From Streptomyces sp. NRRL S-340 (GTDB taxonomy: Bacteria > Actinomycetota > Actinomycetes > Streptomycetales > Streptomycetaceae), in contig NZ_JOIY01000023.1 of the NCBI RefSeq assembly GCF_000720185.1, positions 57,820 through 121,819 of the forward strand: a stretch of 64,000 nt of DNA, read 5' to 3'. Within the stretch, counting starts at the first letter, position 1, and each line of letters begins with the position of its first letter. The notes beneath the pieces were generated by a model. That model was not told where the DNA came from, searched no databases, and worked only from the letters and a program-made list of their open reading frames with translations. Positions 17,962 through 26,440 of this stretch are shown in pieces. Made by a program: the position numbers and the translations under genes.

Positions 17962-18729
17962 ATGACCTCCACGACCCCGTCCGCCGAAGCCGCCGAGTTC
18001 AGCGGGAAGACGGCTCTCGTCACCGGCGCCGCGCGTGGCATCGGCAAGGAGACCGTGGCACTCCTGCACGCCCGCGGCGCACACGTCGTCGCCGTCGACA
18101 TACGGCCCGGACTGGACTCGCTGTCAGCGGAGTTTCCAGGGGTCGTGACGGTGACCGGCGATGTCACCGCGGAAGAGACCGCCACTCGCGCGACAGGGGC
18201 CGCCGTCGATGCCTTCGGCGGGCTGGACATCTTGGTCAACAACGCCGGGCGCACCCTGAACAAGCCGGTCACGCACACCACCGCACAGGACTGGGACAGC
18301 GTGATGGCCGTCAACGCCCGCGGCGCCTTCCTCTTCGCCCGGGAGGCCTTCCGCGCCATGGAGGAGCGCGGGGGCGGGGCCATCGTCAGCACCGGCTCCT
18401 ACGCGTCCACCGTCGGGCTGCCCGAAGGGGTCGTCTACAGCGCGTCGAAAGGCGCGCTGGCCCAGCTGACCAAGGTGCTGGCGCTGGAGGGCGGCCCCCT
18501 GGGCATCCGCGCGAACCTCGTCGCCGCAGGCGTCGTCGAAACCGACTTCCTCGACACCTTCCGCCCCGACAGCCGCGCCTACCTGGCGTCCTTCGCGGGC
18601 GCCCACCCGCTGGGCAGGGTGGCGCAGCCCCGCGAGATCGCGGAAGTCCTGTGCTTCCTGGCCTCGCCGCGATCCTCTTTCGTGACGGGCGCCGTACTGG
18701 CCGCGGACGGCGGCTTCACCGCGGCCTGA
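17962..18729 (+). CDS. Short-chain dehydrogenase/reductase (SDR)
   Basis: The 255-residue classical SDR has the cofactor loop VTGAARGIGKE (TGxxxGxG), LVNNAGR, the catalytic Ser in STGSYAS and YSASK (Tyr, Lys). The C-terminus ends FVTGAVLAADGGFTAA, the usual SDR closure. It is an NAD(P)-dependent oxidoreductase of unknown substrate, last in the Atu4866-MFS-SDR set regulated presumably by the divergent XRE protein. Confidence 0.9.
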   Translation: MTSTTPSAEAAEFSGKTALVTGAARGIGKETVALLHARGAHVVAVDIRPGLDSLSAEFPGVVTVTGDVTAEETATRATGAAVDAFGGLDILVNNAGRTLNKPVTHTTAQDWDSVMAVNARGAFLFAREAFRAMEERGGGAIVSTGSYASTVGLPEGVVYSASKGALAQLTKVLALEGGPLGIRANLVAAGVVETDFLDTFRPDSRAYLASFAGAHPLGRVAQPREIAEVLCFLASPRSSFVTGAVLAADGGFTAA

Positions 18730-18736
18730 TCCGCCG

Positions 18737-18935
18737 CGGCAGCAGCCCGCCGCGTACGAGGCGCTCTCCGCCGAGGTGTCCTCGCGCGAGGATCTGACCG
18801 ATGTCCTGGTGGGACTGGTCCAGGTCGGGCCGTCCCGGCGCCGCGGCGCGGTCCTCGCCTTCGGACTGCACCTCACCATGCTGCGCGATCCCGCGCTGCG
18901 CGCGCCGACCCGGGAGTGGACCGGGTTGGTCATCC
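18737..18935 (+). pseudogene. C-terminal fragment of a TetR-type regulator
   Basis: Directly after the SDR stop, a frame without a plausible start reads AAYEALSAEVSSREDLTDVL, then LTMLRDPALRAPTREWTGLV. This resembles the C-terminal helical domain of TetR regulators. The DNA-binding half is absent and the frame runs into unrelated sequence. A remnant, moderately supported by composition and similarity by eye. Confidence 0.45.
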
Positions 18936-19259
18936 AGCAGCCGGTCGGTTCGCAGGATTCTTCCGGCCGTTCGACCAGCAGGGTCCGCAGCGGCAGCACG
19001 CCGTCCCCCCCCGTCCACGGGCCGCGTCCTGAGCGGTGCGGGAGGCTTCCTTGCCGTGGCCGGGCTCGAAGACGTAGCGGGGGCGGGCCCTTGGCGACGG
19101 CATGTCCCGCCGCCGACTGGGCGCCGTCCCGCGGCTCCACCACTCCACCGACTTGTAAAGCTTCGGCGGCTGCGGCCGATGCCTGCCCTGCCGCGACCTG
19201 GCGACCTGCGTTCTGGTGCCTTCCTCCCCGGTGGGGACGCCCCTCTTTCTGCGGGTGGG
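18936..19259. other. Stretch without recognisable gene
   Basis: About 320 bp between the TetR fragment and the MarR gene. Reading frames are broken on both strands and no family is recognised. It includes a local lower-GC patch near 19155 (GACTTGTAAAGCTTCGG). Confidence 0.4.
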
Positions 19260-19303
19260 GTGTGCCGCCTACGGGGTCGGCGTGTGCCGCCTACGGGGTC
19301 GGC
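19260..19303. repeat. 22-bp tandem duplication at the MarR stop
   Basis: A 22-bp unit starting GTGTGCCGCCTACGG occurs twice in direct tandem (19260-19281, 19282-19303). The second copy contains the TAG stop of the leftward MarR gene, so the duplication extends the 3' untranslated side without changing the protein. Confidence 0.8.
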
Positions 19304-19746
19304 GCCAAGATGCGGGCAAGTTCCCACAGGTCGGGCAGTGCGGCGCTGATGCGTTGCCCGGCCCCGGCCGGCAGCTGCTGCAGAGCCTCCTTGATCGCCT
19401 TGCTGAGGCTCTCGTTGACTTCCTCGCCGGCTGTGATCATCTTCCCTGTGGGATGCAGCTCCACGTACCGTCGGTCGTGTTCACCGGGGCGGCGGTCGAT
19501 GAAGCCGTCGCGGGTCAGCCGGGTGACCAGGGTGCTCACGTTGTTGGGCTGCATGCTCAGGGCGGTGGCGATCTCGCCGACACTGATGCCCGGCCGGCTG
19601 TCGATGAGGCGCAGAACCTCCACCTGGGCGAGCGGGCGGGTGGGCTGGCCGGTCGGTGGCGTCTGGCGCTGGCGGAGCGCCCGGTGCAGCGTCCACGCAA
19701 GACGGATCAGGTCATCGGGCAGCTGTTCGGACTCTCGCTCGCTCAC
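19291..19746 (-). CDS. MarR-family transcriptional regulator
   Basis: The 151-residue protein has the MarR core: SVGEIATALSMQPNNVSTLV recognition region and a wing (RRPGEHDRRYVELHPTG). It is divergent from the aromatic operon starting at 19954. Two 14-bp operators of the same form, CTCTA-N4-TAGAG, lie in the shared intergenic region, one just 14 bp before this start. It is therefore probably an autorepressor that also controls the operon, alongside an IclR protein. Confidence 0.9.
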   Translation of the reverse strand: MSERESEQLPDDLIRLAWTLHRALRQRQTPPTGQPTRPLAQVEVLRLIDSRPGISVGEIATALSMQPNNVSTLVTRLTRDGFIDRRPGEHDRRYVELHPTGKMITAGEEVNESLSKAIKEALQQLPAGAGQRISAALPDLWELARILAPTP

Positions 19747-19759
19747 CTGCCCACTGTAC

Positions 19760-19773
19760 CTCTAAAGCTAGAG
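19760..19773. promoter_or_regulatory. MarR operator 1 (CTCTA-N4-TAGAG)
   Basis: CTCTAAAGCTAGAG is a palindrome with 5-bp arms, 14 bp upstream of the MarR start. An identical-arm site occurs at 19837. Binding by the adjacent MarR protein is inferred from position and repetition. Confidence 0.7.
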
Positions 19774-19836
19774 CTGTATCCCCCGTCGGGCCGCGCCGGG
19801 TCACGGATGGCTTGACGGGAGGGGCGAGGCAGATGA

Positions 19837-19850
19837 CTCTAGCAGTAGAG
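19837..19850. promoter_or_regulatory. MarR operator 2 (CTCTA-N4-TAGAG)
   Basis: CTCTAGCAGTAGAG has the same arms and the same 4-bp spacer length as the site at 19760. The centres are 77 bp apart, about seven helical turns, compatible with cooperative or looped binding between the divergent genes. Confidence 0.7.
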
Positions 19851-19918
19851 GTATAGCCGTAGATTTACCCGCTCGCTCTCTCGCATCCTGGCGCTTCGCC
19901 TTCTATGCTGGCCGAATC

Positions 19919-19936
19919 GCAGGACATAAGTCCTCG
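19919..19936. promoter_or_regulatory. Putative IclR-type operator, aromatic operon
   Basis: GCAGGACATAAGTCCTCG contains the inverted core AGGAC-ATAA-GTCCT (19921-19934) and lies 18 bp before the first gene of the aromatic operon. Closely related sites occur at 29103 (FAH/VOC) and about 30080 (IclR start), which suggests control by the IclR protein at 30076. Confidence 0.6.
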
Positions 19937-19953
19937 TATTCAGGACTGGAGCC

Positions 19954-20931
19954 ATGGGACCCACCACCGTTTCGGCCGGCCGACCGGCCGAGCCGAAGAT
20001 CGAACGCTCTCTCACGCTGCATCTGCGCGGCGACTGGGGCACCGCGAACCTGCACCGGGTCTGCGGATGGATCGCCCAGGAACTCGCGGACCGTTGCGGG
20101 CCGCACACGCGGATCGCGACGTGGAACAGCAGGGGCTTCAGCGACGCGGTACGGGCCGTGGGCCGGGGAGAGGTGCAGGTCGCCCTCACCACACCGGCGG
20201 CCTTCGCCGCCGCGGCGCTCGACGGCCGCGGCGTCTACGCGGACGAGTTCTTCCCCGACCTGCGCGCTCTCGGTGTGGTGCCGCAGCGGGACCGCCTGGT
20301 CGTGGCCGTGCACAAGGACCTCGGCGTCACCACTTTCGCCGAACTGCGTCGGAGCAAGCCCGCCCTGCGGCTCGCCACCTCCGTCCATGACGGCGTCAAC
20401 CACGTGGGACTCGCCGCACACGAGCTGCTGACACGTGCGGGCGTCGACGTGGCCGGCTGGGGCGGCGAACTGCTGGAGGACGAGCGACCGTTCGAGTCGT
20501 TGGACCATGCCACGCAGGGACGGGCGAACGCCATCGTCCATGAGGCGATCATGCTGCCCGCGTGGCAGGAGATCGGCCGTCATTTCACCTTCCTCGAAGT
20601 CGAGGACGACGTCCTGGACAGCCTCCATGCCGACTTCGGCTGGCCCGCGGCGGTCGTCGACGACGAGTACTTCCCCGGCCGGGCGGCCTTCAGGACCCTC
20701 GACTTCTCGGACTTCCTCGTGTGTGCCCGCGCCGACCTGGCCGAGGACGTGGCCTACGCCATCGCGTGGCTGCTGGGGGAGACGCGGCACATCATCGAAG
20801 GGCAGTACCGGCACCTGGCCCCGGAACGCAGCCCCGTCACTTACCCGCTCGACCCCGTCACCATGGGCAGGACCCCGATCCCCCTGCACCCCGGGGCCGC
20901 CCGGTACTACGACGCCCTGCCCGCCGCATGA
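19954..20931 (+). CDS. TAXI-like periplasmic-binding-fold protein without signal peptide
   Basis: The 325-residue protein has the fold and motifs of TAXI-type TRAP binding proteins or related aromatic-acid decarboxylases: LHLRGDWGTANLHRVC, VQVALTTPAAFAAAAL, LATSVHDGVNHVGLAAHELL. It lacks a signal peptide or lipobox, and no TRAP membrane genes are nearby, so it is likely cytoplasmic. A cytoplasmic enzyme on this fold, such as a 4,5-dihydroxyphthalate decarboxylase-like protein, or a ligand carrier are both possible. It is first in the aromatic operon, and its stop overlaps the next start (ATGA). Confidence 0.7.
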   Translation: MGPTTVSAGRPAEPKIERSLTLHLRGDWGTANLHRVCGWIAQELADRCGPHTRIATWNSRGFSDAVRAVGRGEVQVALTTPAAFAAAALDGRGVYADEFFPDLRALGVVPQRDRLVVAVHKDLGVTTFAELRRSKPALRLATSVHDGVNHVGLAAHELLTRAGVDVAGWGGELLEDERPFESLDHATQGRANAIVHEAIMLPAWQEIGRHFTFLEVEDDVLDSLHADFGWPAAVVDDEYFPGRAAFRTLDFSDFLVCARADLAEDVAYAIAWLLGETRHIIEGQYRHLAPERSPVTYPLDPVTMGRTPIPLHPGAARYYDALPAA

Positions 20932-21653
20932 CACCCGCCCAGGCCCGCGGACTCGCCGTGGAAGCCTCCCACGCCCTGGCCGCGGCCGGACAGGGGGACA
21001 TGGTCTGGGGGCACGTCGCCGTGCGCGACCCGGACGGCCGTGGCATCTGGATCAAAGCACCCGGCTGGGGCCTCGAAGAGGTCCGTGACGACCGGCTGCA
21101 GCTCGTCTCGTACGAAGCCGAGGTGCTGATCGGCGAAGGGGCTCCGCACAAGGAGTGCCACATCCACCTGGAAATACTGCAAGCCTCCCCGGACCTGGAC
21201 TGCACCGTGCACACCCACGCGGTGTCGGCCATCGCGTTCGCCGCCCTCGACGTGCCCCTCCTGCCGCTCTCCCACGAGGGCGCCCTGTTCGCGGGAGAGG
21301 ACGTGCCGAGGTTCAGGGATACGGGTGGGCTCGTCAGCAGTCCCGAGCTGGGCAGGGCTCTCAGCGCAGTGCTCGGCGCAGCCCCTGCCGCTCTCATGCC
21401 CAAGCACGGGCTCGTCGCCGCCGGACACACCGCCGCGGCAGCCGTCATGCACGCCGTGCTGCTCGACAGTGCCTGCGCCGTCCAGCTCCGGGCGCAGGCG
21501 GCCGGGCGGGCGGTCGTCCACTCCGACGTCACAGAGGCCCGCGCCAAACGCGCCCAGTGCTGGCCTGACAGCCAACTGCTGGCCGGTTACCGCTATCTCG
21601 TCCGACAGGCGGCCACCACGCGCGCCGCCTCCGATTCCTCCGGCCCCGCCTGA
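20928..21653 (+). CDS. Class II aldolase/adducin family protein
   Basis: The 241-residue protein has the metal-site histidines of the class II aldolase/adducin fold: KECHIHLEIL and CTVHTHAVSAIA, plus LMPKHGLVAAG. Members are metal-dependent aldolases, epimerases or decarboxylases, including ring-cleavage-product enzymes. Start ATG 20928 overlaps the previous stop by 4 bp, so the two are translationally coupled. In this operon it could act as a decarboxylase or aldolase on an aromatic intermediate (inference). Confidence 0.85.
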   Translation: MTPAQARGLAVEASHALAAAGQGDMVWGHVAVRDPDGRGIWIKAPGWGLEEVRDDRLQLVSYEAEVLIGEGAPHKECHIHLEILQASPDLDCTVHTHAVSAIAFAALDVPLLPLSHEGALFAGEDVPRFRDTGGLVSSPELGRALSAVLGAAPAALMPKHGLVAAGHTAAAAVMHAVLLDSACAVQLRAQAAGRAVVHSDVTEARAKRAQCWPDSQLLAGYRYLVRQAATTRAASDSSGPA

Positions 21654-21704
21654 GACGCGCCGTCCCTCGACCGCCTCATGCCAGCTCAGCAAAGGACATG
21701 TGCC

Positions 21705-22472
21705 ATGAACGACCAGCCCGACTCCGCCGCAGTCGCCACCGACTGGACCACCGTCGCCACCGACTGGACCACCGTCTCCACCGGGGACGGACCGATGCGC
21801 GTCTTCGTCGCGCGGCCCGCACAGCCCTCCGACCGGGCCGTGGTCGTCCTGCAGGAGGCGTTCGGCGTCAACGACCACATCCAGGACATCGCGTGCCGCT
21901 ACGCCGCGCGAGGCTTCCTCGCCCTGGCCCCGGACCTGTTCCACCGCAACGGTGCCGGCACCCTCGCCTACGAACAGCACGCCGAAGCCATGCCGCTGAT
22001 CGGCGCCATCGGGCCGGAGGCGATCGTCACCGACGTCGAAGCCGCCTTGGCCCACCTCGCCGAGAAGGAGAACGTGCCCGCCTCCCGCACGGCGATCCAC
22101 GGCTTCTGCTTCGGTGGCCGCGCCGCCTTCACCGCCGCGACCGGTATCCGCGGCCTCGGCGCCACCGTCGTCTTCTACGGACCGGGCATCGCGGCCGGCC
22201 CGCACGCGGTCCTGGACCGGACCGCGGACATCGACGCCCCCGTGATGCTCCACGTCGGCGCCCAGGACCCCACCATCCCCGGCGACCAGGTCGCCGCCAT
22301 CGAGGAAGCCCTCACCACCGCGGGCGCCACCTTCGAGAGCCACGTCTACGAAGGCGCCGGGCACGCCTTCGCCTGTGACGCCCGCCCGCACATGTACGTC
22401 AAGGACAGCGCCGAGACCGCCTGGCAGCGCACCCACGCCTTCCTCGACAAGTACCTTCCCGCTGCTTCCTGA
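21705..22472 (+). CDS. Dienelactone hydrolase family protein
   Basis: The 255-residue protein has the complete DLH signature HGFCFGGRAAF with nucleophilic Cys, then VGAQDPTIP (Asp) and EGAGHAFACD (His). It contrasts with the paralogue at 1560, which lacks the Cys. Dienelactone hydrolases open lactones from ring cleavage of catechols. The N-terminus contains a perfect 21-bp tandem duplication (21732-21773) encoding a repeated VATDWTT. ATG 21705 is preceded by an AAAGGA further upstream. Part of the aromatic operon. Confidence 0.88.
   Translation: MNDQPDSAAVATDWTTVATDWTTVSTGDGPMRVFVARPAQPSDRAVVVLQEAFGVNDHIQDIACRYAARGFLALAPDLFHRNGAGTLAYEQHAEAMPLIGAIGPEAIVTDVEAALAHLAEKENVPASRTAIHGFCFGGRAAFTAATGIRGLGATVVFYGPGIAAGPHAVLDRTADIDAPVMLHVGAQDPTIPGDQVAAIEEALTTAGATFESHVYEGAGHAFACDARPHMYVKDSAETAWQRTHAFLDKYLPAAS
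21732..21773. repeat. 21-bp in-frame tandem duplication in the DLH gene
   Basis: Two identical 21-bp units (21732-21752 and 21753-21773, beginning GTCGCCACCGACTGG) add seven residues, VATDWTT, to the N-terminus of the dienelactone hydrolase. The absence of any substitution between copies suggests a recent event. Confidence 0.9.
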
Positions 22473-22503
22473 TCACCGCTTCCCCGACGGAACAAGGACG
22501 TTC

Positions 22504-23487
22504 ATGGGTACTGTCACCGAAATCGTCGCGGTCGTCTGCGCCGACGAGCCCTCCCGCACGATCGAGCGGGACGAGCACCTCCTGCTGTCCCCTCCGCACC
22601 CCAATCCCTTTCCGGTGAAGCTCTGGAGGGATCACGAACCTCTGAGTGTGGTGCACTTCCCCCACGCGTACGAGCCCGTGCCGTTCGCCCCGCCGCGCGG
22701 CGTCTACGAGAGCGACCAGGTCCGCGTCGAATGGCAGACGATGGACAACCGGCAGCCCTTCTACCACCGCAACTGCGACGTCGACGAGATCTCCTACCAG
22801 ATCACCGGCGAACGCACCCTCATGACAGAGCTGGGCACGGTCGAGCACCGGCCGGGAGAGTTCTCCCGGCTGCCCCGCGGTGTCGCCCACGACAACTACG
22901 GGCGGCGCGAGAGCCACCTGCTCTTCTACACGCCCGCTCCCGTCAGGGAGGAACGCGCCCCCGTCCGGCGCTCCGAAGCCGTGTTCCCGCCCTTCCCCGG
23001 CTGGGAACCGGGCGACCTCAACGAGGCGGTCACCCAGTGCATGGGCACGCCCGGCCACGACATCACCGTCGCCCCCGTCGACGAACGGCGGCTCCTGGAG
23101 CAGGTACACGCCGAGAAGGAACGCCTCAGCGTCCTCACCGGAACCGAGGATGTCGGCACGACCTGGCTGTACCGCTGCGCCGGCTTCCGTCTGGGGTCCG
23201 TGCGCCTGACGCCCGGGCCCCGGCGCGTCTACCGGCGCACCCTGGACGCCGACGAGATCCAGTACCAGATCAGCGGCCGCCGGACGCTGGTGAGCCAGCG
23301 GGGCATCGTCGAGCTGGGGCCGGGCGACTTCGTCCGTGTTCCGCTCGGCATCGCGCACACCAGCGTGTGCGCCGAGACCAGCGAGCACATCGCCCTGTTC
23401 TCCGACCGTGAGCTTCCGCAGATCGCCGAGACGACCAGGACCGCCGAGCCGTACACCCGCGACCGCCTGGCCGCGCTGCGGCACTGA
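22504..23487 (+). CDS. Bicupin protein (homogentisate/gentisate dioxygenase-like)
   Basis: The 327-residue protein has two cupin halves with parallel motifs: HRNCDVDEISYQITGERTL then GEFSRLPRGVAHDN, and LDADEIQYQISGRRTL then GDFVRVPLGIAHTS. The arrangement resembles homogentisate or gentisate 1,2-dioxygenase-type bicupins, which cleave hydroquinone-type rings with Fe(II). ATG 22504 lies 31 bp after the DLH gene. In this operon it is the best candidate for a ring-cleaving enzyme, though a non-catalytic bicupin cannot be ruled out. Confidence 0.75.
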   Translation: MGTVTEIVAVVCADEPSRTIERDEHLLLSPPHPNPFPVKLWRDHEPLSVVHFPHAYEPVPFAPPRGVYESDQVRVEWQTMDNRQPFYHRNCDVDEISYQITGERTLMTELGTVEHRPGEFSRLPRGVAHDNYGRRESHLLFYTPAPVREERAPVRRSEAVFPPFPGWEPGDLNEAVTQCMGTPGHDITVAPVDERRLLEQVHAEKERLSVLTGTEDVGTTWLYRCAGFRLGSVRLTPGPRRVYRRTLDADEIQYQISGRRTLVSQRGIVELGPGDFVRVPLGIAHTSVCAETSEHIALFSDRELPQIAETTRTAEPYTRDRLAALRH

Positions 23488-23509
23488 AACGACGTAGGAG
23501 CCGCATCTC

Positions 23510-24610
23510 ATGACCGCCATGCTCGCCGCGCGCGCCCACAAGGGCTCCGACGCGCTGCACCTGCACACGATCGCCGTCCCTGACCCGGGGCCCCAGGACG
23601 TCCTGGTGAAGGTGGCCTCCGCCGGGCTCGCCCCCGGGATGATGACCCTGCTGGCCCAGGGCGCCTTCAGGCACCTGCCCACCACACTCGGGCACGAGGC
23701 CGCCGGCACCGTCGCCGCCGTGGGCAGCGAGGCAGCGGGGGTCGGTGTCGGCACCCGGGTGCGGGTGCACCCCAACCTCAACTGCCGCGCCTGCGAGTAC
23801 TGCCGCTCCGACCGGGACATGATGTGCCCGCAACAGGCGATGATCGGACACGCCGCCTTCGGCGACGTTCCCATGCCGTTGTACGACCGCTACCACGACG
23901 GTGGTCTGGCCGAGTACATCCGCGTGCCGCACTGGCTCGTCGACACTCTGCCCGACAGCGTGTCCTTCGACGTCGGAGCCAAGATCCACGACCTCGCCAA
24001 TGCCATACGTGCCCTCAAGCGCGCCGATCTGCCGCTGGGCGCCACCCTCGTGGTCACCGCCGCCACCGGCACGATGGGGACAGCCACCATCAAGCTCGCC
24101 CGGCACTTCGGCGTCTCCCGTCTCATCCTGGTGGGACGCAGCGCCGAGCGGCTGGACGCGGTCAGGCCGCTCTCCGGCGACGTGCACACCGACGTGGTGG
24201 CACTCGACGAACTGCCGCCGAACTGGGCGGAGGAAGGCGGTCTCACCCGAGCGCTGCGCGCCCTGGTCCCGCAGGGCGCGGACGCGGTCCTCGACTTCGT
24301 ACCGGAAGGACCCGCCACTTCCCAGGCTCTCGCCGCTCTGGCAACCGGTGGCAGCCTCGTCCACATGGGCGCCAACCGCAGCCCGCTGCCGTTCCCGATG
24401 AGCGCCGTCATGGTCAACTGCTGGCGCATCGTCGGCACCCGCGCCTGCACCCGCACGGACGTCCGGGAAGTGATCACCCTGCTCGCGCGGGGCGCACTGG
24501 GCGCGGAGGAGCTCATCACCCACCGCTACCCACTGGCCGGGGCGAACGAAGCCGTTGCCGCGCTGCAGAACCGCACGGAGCCGATCTGGATGGCGGTGGT
24601 CAACCCGTGA
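23510..24610 (+). CDS. Zinc-type alcohol dehydrogenase (MDR family)
   Basis: The 366-residue medium-chain dehydrogenase has TLGHEAAGTVAAVGS and the structural zinc cysteines NLNCRACEYCRSDRDMMC. Its nucleotide-binding segment reads TAATGTMGTATIKLA, a variant of the usual GxGxxG. The start is preceded by TAGGAG. It oxidises or reduces an alcohol or enone in the pathway. The stop overlaps the hydroxylase's GTG start (GTGA). Confidence 0.87.
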   Translation: MTAMLAARAHKGSDALHLHTIAVPDPGPQDVLVKVASAGLAPGMMTLLAQGAFRHLPTTLGHEAAGTVAAVGSEAAGVGVGTRVRVHPNLNCRACEYCRSDRDMMCPQQAMIGHAAFGDVPMPLYDRYHDGGLAEYIRVPHWLVDTLPDSVSFDVGAKIHDLANAIRALKRADLPLGATLVVTAATGTMGTATIKLARHFGVSRLILVGRSAERLDAVRPLSGDVHTDVVALDELPPNWAEEGGLTRALRALVPQGADAVLDFVPEGPATSQALAALATGGSLVHMGANRSPLPFPMSAVMVNCWRIVGTRACTRTDVREVITLLARGALGAEELITHRYPLAGANEAVAALQNRTEPIWMAVVNP

Positions 24611-26190
24611 CCGCGGCTCAGCTTCCCGTCCTCGTCGTCGGCGGCGGTCCTGTCGGTCTGACCGTGGCGAACCTCCTCGCGGCCCGGGGTGTGCCCCTTG
24701 TCCTCGTCGAGCGGAACGCCTCCACCAGCGACGAGGCCAAGGCCATCAGTCTGGACGACGAGTCCCTGCGGACCTTGCAGACGGCAGGTCTCGCGGACAA
24801 GGTCCTGGAGATCGTCGTACCGGGCACCGGAACCCGTTACTACGACCGCAGAGGCCGGCCCCTCTTCCACGCCCGCGGCCCACAGCCCTACCGGCTCGGC
24901 TTCCCGTTCAAGAACCAGTTCGCCCAGCCCGAACTGGAAAAGCTGCTCTTGGACGAGCTGAAGTCCCGCCCTGGAGCGGACATCCGCTTTTGCACCGAAC
25001 TGGTCACCGTGACCGAGAACCCGGGCGGCGCCACCGCCGTGATCCGGTCACCCGGGAACACGGTCACGGAAGACCTCCGGGTCAGCTGGGTCCTGGCATG
25101 TGACGGGGGCCGCTCCACCGTGCGAGAACTGCGCGGCATCGGCATGACCGGCACCAGCCATCAGGAGGTCTGGCTGGTCGCCGACACCATCGGCGACCAC
25201 CACGACGAGCGCTACGGCATGCACCACGGCACCCCCGAGCGGCCCACGGTGATCGTGCCCGGCCGCGGCGGCCGCTGCCGCTACGAATTCCTCCTGCACC
25301 CGGGAGAGGGCGAGAAGGGAGCGAGCCCCGACTTCCAGACCGTACGCCGGCTCGTCGCGCCCTACCGGCCCCTCACCGAGGACCAGGTGGAACGCTGCAC
25401 CGCGTACACCTTCAACGCCGTCGTCGCCGACCGGTGGCGCGACGGGCACGTCCTGCTGCTCGGTGACGCCGCGCACATGATGCCGCCCTTCGCGGGCCAG
25501 GGGCTCAACTCCGGTGTCCGGGACGCCGCGAACGTGGCCTGGAAGATCGACGACGTGTGGCACGGCCGTGCCGCGGAGACCCTGCTGGACACCTACGAGG
25601 CGGAGCGGCGCCCGCACGCCACCGCGACGGTCCGCTACTCGGAACGACTCGGCGACGTCGTCATGACCACCGACCGGCGCCGCGCCCTTCTGCGGGACGT
25701 CGCCGCCCGCACGCTGCTGCGCATACCACCGGGGCGCCGGTACCTCACCGAGATGCGGTTCCGTCCCCACGCGCGGCACCGGGCCGGCCTGGTCGTCGGA
25801 GGCCACGCACTGACGGGCACCCAACTGCCCCAGCCACGGGTCCTGGTCCCACCGAGTCTGCACCCGCAGTGGTTCGACCAGGTACTCGGCCCGTCCTACG
25901 CACTCCTGGGCATCGACGTCCCGGACGCCGCCTGGCAGCACTTCGACGCCACCCAGTGGCCGGACGACAGGCTCGACATCAAGCGGATCGACGTGCTGCT
26001 GGGCGACCGGTTGCCACCGGCGGCGGGACCACGCGAAGCCGTCGCGGACGCGGACGGCCGCCTGGAGGAAGCCCTCGCCCCCGCCCGCAACCGGTTCGTC
26101 CTGGTCAAGCCCGACCGCTACATCGCTGCCGTCATGGGCCCCGACGACATTCCTGCCGTGGCCGAGGCATTGCGCAGGAACACCCGGTGA
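24607..26190 (+). CDS. FAD-dependent aromatic hydroxylase (MhpA/PheA-like)
   Basis: The 527-residue protein of the p-hydroxybenzoate hydroxylase class carries the Rossmann motif VVGGGPVGLTVANLLA, the DG motif LACDGGRSTVR and the FAD ribityl motif LLGDAAHMMPPFAGQGLNSG. The closest group by eye is MhpA, 3-(3-hydroxyphenyl)propionate hydroxylase. GTG 24607 overlaps the upstream stop. It probably hydroxylates a phenolic acid to feed ring cleavage. A C-terminal thioredoxin-like region is present. Confidence 0.9.
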   Translation: MTAAQLPVLVVGGGPVGLTVANLLAARGVPLVLVERNASTSDEAKAISLDDESLRTLQTAGLADKVLEIVVPGTGTRYYDRRGRPLFHARGPQPYRLGFPFKNQFAQPELEKLLLDELKSRPGADIRFCTELVTVTENPGGATAVIRSPGNTVTEDLRVSWVLACDGGRSTVRELRGIGMTGTSHQEVWLVADTIGDHHDERYGMHHGTPERPTVIVPGRGGRCRYEFLLHPGEGEKGASPDFQTVRRLVAPYRPLTEDQVERCTAYTFNAVVADRWRDGHVLLLGDAAHMMPPFAGQGLNSGVRDAANVAWKIDDVWHGRAAETLLDTYEAERRPHATATVRYSERLGDVVMTTDRRRALLRDVAARTLLRIPPGRRYLTEMRFRPHARHRAGLVVGGHALTGTQLPQPRVLVPPSLHPQWFDQVLGPSYALLGIDVPDAAWQHFDATQWPDDRLDIKRIDVLLGDRLPPAAGPREAVADADGRLEEALAPARNRFVLVKPDRYIAAVMGPDDIPAVAEALRRNTR

Positions 26191-26375
26191 CCTCGGTCCC
26201 GACGACCACGGCGGCCGTACGGGTCCACGAGCACGGCGGCCCCGAGCGACTCCTCCACGAGCAGCGGCCGCTGCCCGCCCTGGGCCCACCGATGTGCTGG
26301 TGGCCGTCGACACCGCCGCCGTCTCGGGCTGGGACCTGAAGTACCGCCGCGGACTGCGGCCCGGCACGAAACGCG
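26187..26375 (+). pseudogene. N-terminal remnant of a quinone oxidoreductase/MDR gene
   Basis: GTG 26187 overlaps the hydroxylase stop as a normal operon gene would. It encodes TAAVRVHEHGGPERLLHEQ, the usual start of NADPH:quinone reductases. Near 26290 the frame shifts by one; the continuation LVAVDTAAVSGWDLKYRRGL follows in another frame and then ends. The rest of the gene is gone. The shifted frame is fused in frame to the following dehydrogenase, so a hybrid N-terminus is possible. Confidence 0.75.
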
Positions 26376-26440
26376 CGGGTGGCCGGTTCCTGCCCCGACC
26401 CGGCCACCCGCCTTTCCTCATCGCACGAGAGAAGAAGCTC

